Positions 58,197 to 64,000 of a stretch of 64,000 bases of DNA are shown piece after piece; position 1 is the first letter of the stretch, and every line of letters begins with the position of its first letter. The stretch is from Coriobacteriaceae bacterium (GTDB lineage: Bacteria > Actinomycetota > Coriobacteriia > Coriobacteriales > Coriobacteriaceae): positions 397,397 through 461,396 of the forward strand of contig CABOHA010000001.1 in the NCBI GenBank assembly GCA_902399975.1, in the 5' to 3' direction. A program made the position numbers and the translations under genes. Below the pieces are notes generated by a model. That model saw nothing but the letters and a program-made list of their open reading frames with translations, was not told the DNA's origin and did not search any database.

Positions 58197-61100
58197 CGCA
58201 GCACCGCGAAACATACCAACGAGTAGTCGTTGAAGCCCATGACGGTGCCGCTGCCGACCTCTCCCAGGCTGAACAGGCTCTCGATGCCTTTGTCCTGCTG
58301 CGTTCCGGTGATGGCCGCAACGACATCGTCAAGCAGGTCGGTGTAGGCGTCCATCCTCGTCCCGTCGCGGGTCTCGCGGTTGAACTCGCGGCACAGCTTA
58401 GCGATGGGCTCGGGATGCCCAGAGCAGACGGCGCGCATGATGTCGAGCGCCGGCTTGGGCTGGGTGTGCTTCGTCATGACCTCGCCGTCGGCCGACACGT
58501 ACACCACGTAGTACGGGAAGACAGGGTTCGTGTCCCTGGGATCGTTGCCCTCGTCGTTCTGCTTGAGGCAGAAGACCACGCCTGGCTTCACGTCGCTGCG
58601 AAGCTCGTCGGGGATGGGGGCCACGGCGTGCAGTCCCGCCGGCGAGTTCTCCAACGCGCCGGGATGCTCCTTGGCGTAGCGCTGGAGCTCCACGCGGAAG
58701 TCGTCGAAGGCGAAATCCGTGATCGAGATGCCGCCCGAGATGTCCTCGAGGTCGAGCACCTCGCTCTTGAGCTGCTGGAGCTGCCGGCGACGGTACTTGA
58801 GGTCGTTCATCTCTCCATTGCCCTTGGCCTCCAGCACGTTCTCCTCGCCGGTTGCCGACGCGTCGAGCAGCGCCATGCGCCCCTTCACGCGGCCCTCGAG
58901 CTGGATGTACTCGTCGAGCGCGATGTCCGGCCAGAAGTTGACCAGCTGGATCTGGGAGTTCTTCGATCCCAGGCGGTCGATGCGGCCGAAGCGCTGGATG
59001 ATACGCACGGGGTTCCAGTGGATGTCGTAGTTCACCAGGCAGTCGCAGTCCTGCAGGTTCTGGCCCTCGGAGATGCAGTCCGTCGCGAAGACGACGTCGA
59101 TCTCGCCGAGCTCCCGCTGGCTCTCCGGCAGCTCCTTTGAGACGGGAGAGAACCTCGCGAGGATGTTCTCGAAGGTGGTCCTGGGAAGCTTCAGCGAGTA
59201 GGTCCGGTTGGAGCTGCCCGCCACCTCGGCGCACTCGATTCCGAGCTCGCGCTTCAGCCAGGGCGCCAGCTGCTCGAAAAGGTACGCCGTCGTGTCGGCG
59301 AACGCGCTGAACACCAGCACCTTGCGGTTGCCGGGGTTGTACGGCTCGCTGACCTTGCCCGCGATGAAGTCGCGCAGCTTCACGAGCTTGGCGTCGCGCT
59401 CGGGCGTCACCGCGTCGGCATAGGTTAGCAGGGCCCGGAGCACCTGGATGTCGAAGTCGAGGTCCTGGCCCAGGCGCAGGGCGTCGACGTCTCGCAGGTC
59501 GACTCGCACCTTGCCGCCGGCCTCGAACTCCTCGGCATCGTCGTCGTCGAACCCGTCCTCGAGGCCCTCGGTGCCGTAGGCGACCCCCGACGCGTCGGCG
59601 TCGAGCCTCGCGCGCAGGTCGACGCAGCCGTCGAGGATTCGTCGCAGCGTGATGCGGAAGCTGTTCACGGAGGACTCCATGCGCTTGAGGACGTTGACGC
59701 GCATGAGGTTGGCCACCGCCGTCGTGCGGTGGACCTGGCTCTCGAAGTCCTTGCCCCACGTGTCCCCGTAGCGGTCCTCGTACTTGCGGCGCTGGTCGGC
59801 GCGCACGTAGGAGAGCACCTGGTACTGGGCGAACGTGAGCTGGGCGATCATGTCGTTGAGCACGGCAATCGGCGGCAGCTCGCCTTCTAGGTCAATGGGC
59901 GTCTGAAACGACAGGGGCGGCCGGCGCGCCGGGAAGGTACCGCTCGCGGCGCCGTAGTACTTCGTGATGTGCTTGCGGCTGCGCGCGATGGTCAGCACGT
60001 CGAGCAGCTTGAAGTAGTCGGCGTTCACCGCGTTCACGAAGCTCTCGGTCGTGCGCTCGGAGTCGGAGAGCTTGCTCCACTCGTTGAACCTCTGCTGGGC
60101 GACGCGCGTCACGTGGGTGATCGACGGGATGCCATCGGTATCGGCGAGGTACGCGTCGTCTCCCTCGGTGATGAGCTCGATCTGGTTTCGCAGGTCGAGC
60201 AGGCGGTTGTTCACCGGGGTGGCAGAGAGCATGAGCACCTTCGTGCGCTGGCCCGACTTGATGACGTCCTCGATGAGGCGCGTGTAGCGGTCGGTCTTGT
60301 CCGCGTCGGTGCTCTTGTTCCTGAAGTTGTGGCTCTCGTCGATGACGAGGAGGTCGAAGTGGCCCCAGCGCAGGTGCTCGAGGTCCACCTCGCCGCTCAT
60401 GCCGTGGTAGCGCGACAGGTCGGTGTGGTTGAGCACCGTGTAGCTGAAGCGGTCGTCGGCCAGCGGGTTGCGGTCGTCGTTGTCCTGCGTCCACAGGGTC
60501 CAGTTGTCCCGCAGGCGCTTCGGGCACAGCACGAGGATGCGGTCGTTGCGCTCCTGGTAGTACTTCATGACGGCGAGCGCCTCGTAGGTCTTGCCCAGGC
60601 CCACCGAGTCGGCGATGATGCAGCCCTTGTACTTCTCCAGCTTGCGGATGGCGCCCACGACGGCGTCCTTCTGGAAGTCGTAGAGCTTGCTCCAGACCAC
60701 GGACTCCTCGAACTTGAGGCCGGGGCGGATGCCGTTGTCCTCGTCGTCCTCCATGAAGTCGCGGAACAGGTGGTACAGGGTCAGGAAATAGATGAACTCG
60801 GGCGGGTTCTCGCGGTAGAGCGTCTCGACCTGGGCGGCCACCTGCGCGGTGACCTCCTCGACCATGGCAGGGTTGTCCCAGACCGACTCGAACATCATCT
60901 TGAGGCCAATAGCCTCTGTAGCGTTTTCGAAATGGCTCACGCAGGTCACGGTTCCCGGGCGGCGCTCGTAGCCGAGGCCCTCCTGGGTGAAGTTCGCGGC
61001 GGCGCCCATGAAGGCGTGGTCGTCGCCGGAAGGGTTCTCCACAACGTACGTGCCGCCCGGCTGGATGGCGCCGGACATCTTGGCGGACTTGAAGACGCCC

Positions 61101-61438
61101 TTCTCGCGGATCCACTCGGCGCATTCTCGGGCGAGCGCGCGCTGGTTGAGGTTGTTGCGCAGCGTGAGCTCGAGCCCCGAGCCGCCGACGCCGACCTCGC
61201 GCGCGCGGCGGGCTACCTCGAACTCGCGCGGCTCCTTCGAGTCGGCCATTCGCTTGATGAAGGTGGGCTCGCTGAACAGGAAACGCACCTCGTCGACCTT
61301 GGAGAGCTCCTCTTTGAGCTCCCCGTAGGCGAACACGGTGAAATAAGAGCTGATTATCGACAGCTTCGCGCCGTCGTCGATGGATTCGCCGAGGGCGTCT
61401 CCCAGGCGCTCGGCGCCGACGTTGTTTAGCGACTTCAC
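58193..61438 (-). CDS. PLD-like/SNF2-type helicase
   Basis: A 1,081-aa protein. Residues about 1-190 resemble a phospholipase D-like domain (HAFMGAAANFTQEGLG fits the GSxNFT..G motif), but the usual HxK is not visible. An SF2/SNF2 motor follows: motif I ADSVGLGKTYEALAV (near 278), II LLVIDESHNFRN, III VLMLSATPVNNRLLDL, and V/VI DCISEGQNLQDCDCLVNYD with RIIQRFGRIDRLGSKN. It is the first large gene of the operon, 4 nt after the RHH gene. It probably translocates on DNA as part of the defence complex. Confidence 0.9.
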   Translation of the reverse strand: MKSLNNVGAERLGDALGESIDDGAKLSIISSYFTVFAYGELKEELSKVDEVRFLFSEPTFIKRMADSKEPREFEVARRAREVGVGGSGLELTLRNNLNQRALARECAEWIREKGVFKSAKMSGAIQPGGTYVVENPSGDDHAFMGAAANFTQEGLGYERRPGTVTCVSHFENATEAIGLKMMFESVWDNPAMVEEVTAQVAAQVETLYRENPPEFIYFLTLYHLFRDFMEDDEDNGIRPGLKFEESVVWSKLYDFQKDAVVGAIRKLEKYKGCIIADSVGLGKTYEALAVMKYYQERNDRILVLCPKRLRDNWTLWTQDNDDRNPLADDRFSYTVLNHTDLSRYHGMSGEVDLEHLRWGHFDLLVIDESHNFRNKSTDADKTDRYTRLIEDVIKSGQRTKVLMLSATPVNNRLLDLRNQIELITEGDDAYLADTDGIPSITHVTRVAQQRFNEWSKLSDSERTTESFVNAVNADYFKLLDVLTIARSRKHITKYYGAASGTFPARRPPLSFQTPIDLEGELPPIAVLNDMIAQLTFAQYQVLSYVRADQRRKYEDRYGDTWGKDFESQVHRTTAVANLMRVNVLKRMESSVNSFRITLRRILDGCVDLRARLDADASGVAYGTEGLEDGFDDDDAEEFEAGGKVRVDLRDVDALRLGQDLDFDIQVLRALLTYADAVTPERDAKLVKLRDFIAGKVSEPYNPGNRKVLVFSAFADTTAYLFEQLAPWLKRELGIECAEVAGSSNRTYSLKLPRTTFENILARFSPVSKELPESQRELGEIDVVFATDCISEGQNLQDCDCLVNYDIHWNPVRIIQRFGRIDRLGSKNSQIQLVNFWPDIALDEYIQLEGRVKGRMALLDASATGEENVLEAKGNGEMNDLKYRRRQLQQLKSEVLDLEDISGGISITDFAFDDFRVELQRYAKEHPGALENSPAGLHAVAPIPDELRSDVKPGVVFCLKQNDEGNDPRDTNPVFPYYVVYVSADGEVMTKHTQPKPALDIMRAVCSGHPEPIAKLCREFNRETRDGTRMDAYTDLLDDVVAAITGTQQDKGIESLFSLGEVGSGTVMGFNDYSLVCFAVLR

Positions 61439-61442
61439 GCCT

Positions 61443-61655
61443 CTATGCCCCCTTCTTCGCGAGCTCTTCGATCATGCAGGTGCGCACGAAGGCGGAGAAA
61501 CTCATGCCCCGCAGGGCCGCCTCCTCCTTCGCCGCGTCACGCAGGGTGTCGGGGATGCGCAGGGTCACGGAGACTTGGTCGCCGTTCACCAGGAAGCTCC
61601 TGATCTCGGTCTCGTCGGGGCTGCTCTTGATGAGCTCCTTGTAGCTGTCGGGCAT
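61443..61655 (-). CDS. Ribbon-helix-helix (CopG-type) regulator
   Basis: A 70-aa protein whose VSVTLRIPDTLRDAAKEEAA then LRGMSFSAFVRTCMIEEL is the RHH DNA-binding fold. The second ATG is preferred because GGGAG lies 5 nt upstream. It starts the defence operon and its own promoter region contains repeated TTGCA-type boxes. Autoregulation is therefore likely. It could instead be an antitoxin-like protein, but no toxin gene adjoins. Confidence 0.8.
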   Translation of the reverse strand: MPDSYKELIKSSPDETEIRSFLVNGDQVSVTLRIPDTLRDAAKEEAALRGMSFSAFVRTCMIEELAKKGA

Positions 61656-61674
61656 CTGCGCTCCCATCGCTCGA

Positions 61675-61730
61675 AATGCAATACAAATGCGTTTGCAGCA
61701 TTATAGCGTTGCATTGCTGGCGACTGTTGA
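61675..61730 (-). promoter_or_regulatory. Promoter/operator of the defence operon
   Basis: Minus strand TATAAT (complement of 61700-61705) is a perfect -10, without a clear -35. Boxes of the type TGCAA/TTGCA occur at about 61676, 61693, 61709 and 61714, flanking and overlapping the -10. This suits binding of the RHH protein encoded next door. Confidence 0.45.
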
Positions 61731-61835
61731 GGCGAATGGGTGAACGGCAATATGGTCAGGCGTGGAATCAAAGAGTCAGGCAGGGACAATCCTGCCAACA
61801 ACCCTGTCGCGGTTTCGCGTGGCGGGTGCGTTCGT

Positions 61836-62258
61836 CTACGCACCCACGATCCCACGTGCCACGCTCAGCAGCTCGTACTCCCTTTGGCTCCACTGGTACA
61901 GCTCAGCAGTGTTGATGGCGTCGCGGCACAAGTCCAGGAATACCCCGGCGCCCTCGCAGAAGCACTCGCGGGCAAAGGCGCCGGATCCGTCTGCAGCGCA
62001 CACGCCGTCGGCAAACAGCTTCCAGCTGGACGGCTCGCGCGAGTCATCTCCGAGCAGCTTGATCTGCAACACATGTGGATTGCCGGCAGCGCAGAGCTCT
62101 TCCTCGAGCTTCTCCACCGTAAAGCGCATCTGGTGGGAGAGACGGCTCTTGACCATGGCCGAGGCGTAGCCATTTGGCTTATCCAGAAGATGCATGTGAT
62201 TCGGTTTGACAACCAGGTTGTGGAAGTTGCGCTCGCTGCGCACGGAGAAATTGTCCAT
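61836..62258 (-). CDS. Conserved hypothetical protein
   Basis: A 140-aa protein starting MDNFSVRSERNFHNLVVKPN. No domain recognised. It has several cysteines and a Leu/Glu-rich middle (MRFTVEKLEEELCAAGNPHV). The start is placed at the ATG 5 nt after AAGGAG. A longer frame upstream has no site and poor composition. No partner gene adjoins. Confidence 0.65.
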   Translation of the reverse strand: MDNFSVRSERNFHNLVVKPNHMHLLDKPNGYASAMVKSRLSHQMRFTVEKLEEELCAAGNPHVLQIKLLGDDSREPSSWKLFADGVCAADGSGAFARECFCEGAGVFLDLCRDAINTAELYQWSQREYELLSVARGIVGA

Positions 62259-62476
62259 ACGGACTCCTTTCATCGATGTTGGCAGGGCCACCGTGCCTCT
62301 TGGCCGGTTGGCGTCGGGATCGTGGAGCCAACTCTCTACCCCGACTCTGGATAAAACGCGCCCGCTCCTTGCGGGCACGATGGAGTCTATCAGCGTGCGC
62401 GGACAGAAATCAAGCGCGCTTGCGAAATGACGCGCGGGCGGCGCTTGATTTCGCCGGCTGCTGCTAGGCTTAAATC

Positions 62477-62592
62477 CGAAAAAGTGTCGAAATCTCACGT
62501 GTAAAAGTACGGAAAAGTGTCGTAATACATACTTTAATACCTCGAAAAAGTGTCGAAATTAGCACCTAACAACCACGGAAAAGTGTATCCTA
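62477..62592 (+). repeat. Four 33-bp iterons upstream of the DUF4143 gene
   Basis: CGAAAAAGTGTCG or CGGAAAAGTGTCG begins at 62477, 62510, 62543 and 62576, exactly 33 bp apart (the last ends GTGTAT). G and A alternate at the third base. A GTGCT-aaaac-AGCAC inverted repeat (62593-62607) follows. The spacing is about three helical turns. The remainder of 62259-62625 shows no gene. Confidence 0.88.
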
Positions 62593-62625
62593 GTGCTAAA
62601 ACAGCACGTAATAAGGGGTACGCTT

Positions 62626-63948
62626 ATGCTGCAGAGAAAAGCGAAAGCACGGTTTGAATCTTGGCTTGCCTCGTCGCCTAACAAAGCTCTTTTGGTCAAG
62701 GGTGCCCGACAGGTGGGAAAGTCATATTTGGTCAACGTCTTTGCAAGCGGATCGTTCGAAAATGTCGTGACGTTCGACCTTATCGCCGACGCGTCCGTGC
62801 GCGATTCGTTTTTGGCGGCAAAAAGCGCGGATGACCTGCTTATGCGCATGTCCATCGCTGCGACGCAGCCGATGGTCGCCAACAAGACCGTTGTGGTTAT
62901 CGACGAGGTGCAGCGATGCCCCAACGTGGTGACGTTTATCAAATACCTGGTCCAGCGCGGCGACTTTCGATACATCCTTACCGGATCGCTCCTTGGCGTT
63001 GAGCTCGAGGGCATCGATTCCCTGCCAGTGGGGTATGTCGAGCAGGTCCAGATGTACCCGCTCGACTTTGAGGAGTTTTGTTGGGCAAATGGCGTTGGTG
63101 CCAGCGTGTTTGACATGCTCAGGGGCTGTCTGAAGGATGAAGGGGAGCTCCCCGGCTACCTGTATGACCGCTTGCTCGATCTGTTCCATCAGTATGTGGT
63201 GGTGGGAGGCATGCCCGACGCGGTCAATTCCTTCTTGGCGACGCGCAATGTCGACGAGGTTCGAAACATCCACCGCGATCTTCACGCCCTGTATCGCGAT
63301 GACATCGCAAAGTACGCTCCGCCCGAGTTACGCTTGGTTATTCGCGATATCTATGATTTGATTCCCAGCGAGGCCGGCTCCAAAAACAAGCGATTCAAGC
63401 TGTCATCGATTAACGGTGTCAAACGTTTTTCGCAGGTGACAGACCATTTTCTCTGGTTATCGGAGGCGGGTGTCGCGCTTCCCGTGTATAACGTAACGGC
63501 GCCCGTGGCACCCCTTTTATTGGGAGAGCAACGAAATCTGTTCAAGCTGTTTTACTTGGACACCGGAATGCTCATGTCGTCGTATTCCAAAAGGGTCGCC
63601 CAAGGCGTTTTTGATGGGGAGGCGGAAGACGCCTTTGGCATGAACATGGGGGCGGCGTTTGAGGGCTTCGTTGCCCAAGAGCTCAAAGCTCATGGATTCA
63701 GATTGCGCTACTTTACATCGAAAAAGGTTGGCGAGCTCGATTTTGTTGAGGAGACGCTCGATGGGGAAGTGTTTGCTATCGAGGTCAAATCGGGCAAGAG
63801 CTTTAAGTCCCATGCCGCGCTCGATAACGCACTGGCAACGAAGGGCTACGGAATCGATCGCGCCCTGGTACTTGCGGAATGCAATCTTCACCGCGATGGT
63901 GACGTGCTGTATCTGCCCATCTTTATGGCAGGGCTTTTGGAGCTGTAA
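62626..63948 (+). CDS. AAA/DUF4143 family ATP-binding protein
   Basis: A 440-aa protein. The AAA module has ALLVKGARQVGKSYLV (Walker A) and KTVVVIDEVQRCPNVV (Walker B). The DUF4143 C-terminus has LPVYNVTAPVAPL, LFKLFYLDTGML and the nuclease-fold-like LDFVEETLDGEVFAIEVKSG. Such proteins are abundant in gut anaerobes with unknown role. The ATG with AAGGGG 8 nt upstream is chosen over the GTG 33 nt earlier. Iterons in front imply autoregulation or a DNA-bound complex. Confidence 0.9.
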   Translation: MLQRKAKARFESWLASSPNKALLVKGARQVGKSYLVNVFASGSFENVVTFDLIADASVRDSFLAAKSADDLLMRMSIAATQPMVANKTVVVIDEVQRCPNVVTFIKYLVQRGDFRYILTGSLLGVELEGIDSLPVGYVEQVQMYPLDFEEFCWANGVGASVFDMLRGCLKDEGELPGYLYDRLLDLFHQYVVVGGMPDAVNSFLATRNVDEVRNIHRDLHALYRDDIAKYAPPELRLVIRDIYDLIPSEAGSKNKRFKLSSINGVKRFSQVTDHFLWLSEAGVALPVYNVTAPVAPLLLGEQRNLFKLFYLDTGMLMSSYSKRVAQGVFDGEAEDAFGMNMGAAFEGFVAQELKAHGFRLRYFTSKKVGELDFVEETLDGEVFAIEVKSGKSFKSHAALDNALATKGYGIDRALVLAECNLHRDGDVLYLPIFMAGLLEL

Positions 63949-64000
63949 CGTGCCGCCGGCTCTTCCGGCCCTCCCTTAACCCTCGCTACTCGTCTCCGTC

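Noticed and set aside
1..64000. tRNA or rRNA genes
   Set aside because: No cloverleaf with a GTTCRA-type T-loop and matching acceptor stem, and no rRNA sequence, was recognised by eye. A tRNAscan-SE run would settle it.

Overview
The window looks like part of the chromosome of a gut Coriobacteriia, most probably Collinsella or a close relative. The reasons are high-GC core genes in ribosomal operon order, a mannose-family PTS with a LevR-type regulator, a selenium-type molybdenum hydroxylase cluster, and a human-gut mobile resistance cargo (tet(W), a Tn916-type integrase). The genus call is inference from gene content, because no 16S gene is present.

Layout. 1-1855 is the end of the S10 cluster and the start of spc (rpsC' rplP rpmC rpsQ rplN rplX). 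It stops at a terminator directly after rplX, and rplE and the rest of spc do not follow. 1919-3456 is a scar of an IS3 remnant and a beheaded mtnN. 3626-11121 is a sugar operon: LevR regulator, PTS IIB/IIC/IID/IIA, a DUF2961/GH172 enzyme and a ROK fructokinase-like protein. I read it as import and hydrolysis of a fructose-containing disaccharide or anhydride. 11154-12105 holds IS200/IS605 and degV debris plus short repeats. 12106-17501 carries a Gfo/Idh/MocA oxidoreductase with a DeoR regulator, a REPIN-like hairpin cluster, an RluA enzyme and a U32 protein. 17800-28673 carries RidA, a YheO-type regulator, a purine permease, SsnA, YgfK, a ferredoxin and a fused Moco/2Fe-2S hydroxylase, together a purine or heterocycle oxidation module. 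28743-33401 is an accessory zone rich in repeats: two arrays of 61-62 bp hairpin units, an AbiEi-like gene, a truncated DUF4143 ATPase behind 23-bp iterons, a candidate type I toxin-antitoxin locus and a DEDD exonuclease.

33402-61655 is a defence island. A GmrSD-like DUF262 gene sits beside a long minus-strand operon: RHH regulator, PLD-like/SNF2 helicase, DUF4391 protein, unknown 264-aa protein, type III Mod, type III Res, PHP-AAA ATPase and a 100-aa partner. Two mobile elements have broken it. A 7.2-kb integrative element (integrase, excisionase, sigma factor, VanZ, ABC transporter) lies inside the PHP-AAA gene between 8-bp TATAATAA repeats. A 5.2-kb tet(W) element lies inside mod. In both cases joining the flanks restores the reading frame. 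tet(W) itself is split by a complete 1,830-bp IS1595-type transposon that carries a lincosamide-nucleotidyltransferase-like gene. The window ends with a conserved hypothetical gene and an intact DUF4143 ATPase behind four 33-bp iterons.

Functions come from motif recognition and gene order. No database search, folding or alignment program was run, and all pairings were checked by eye.
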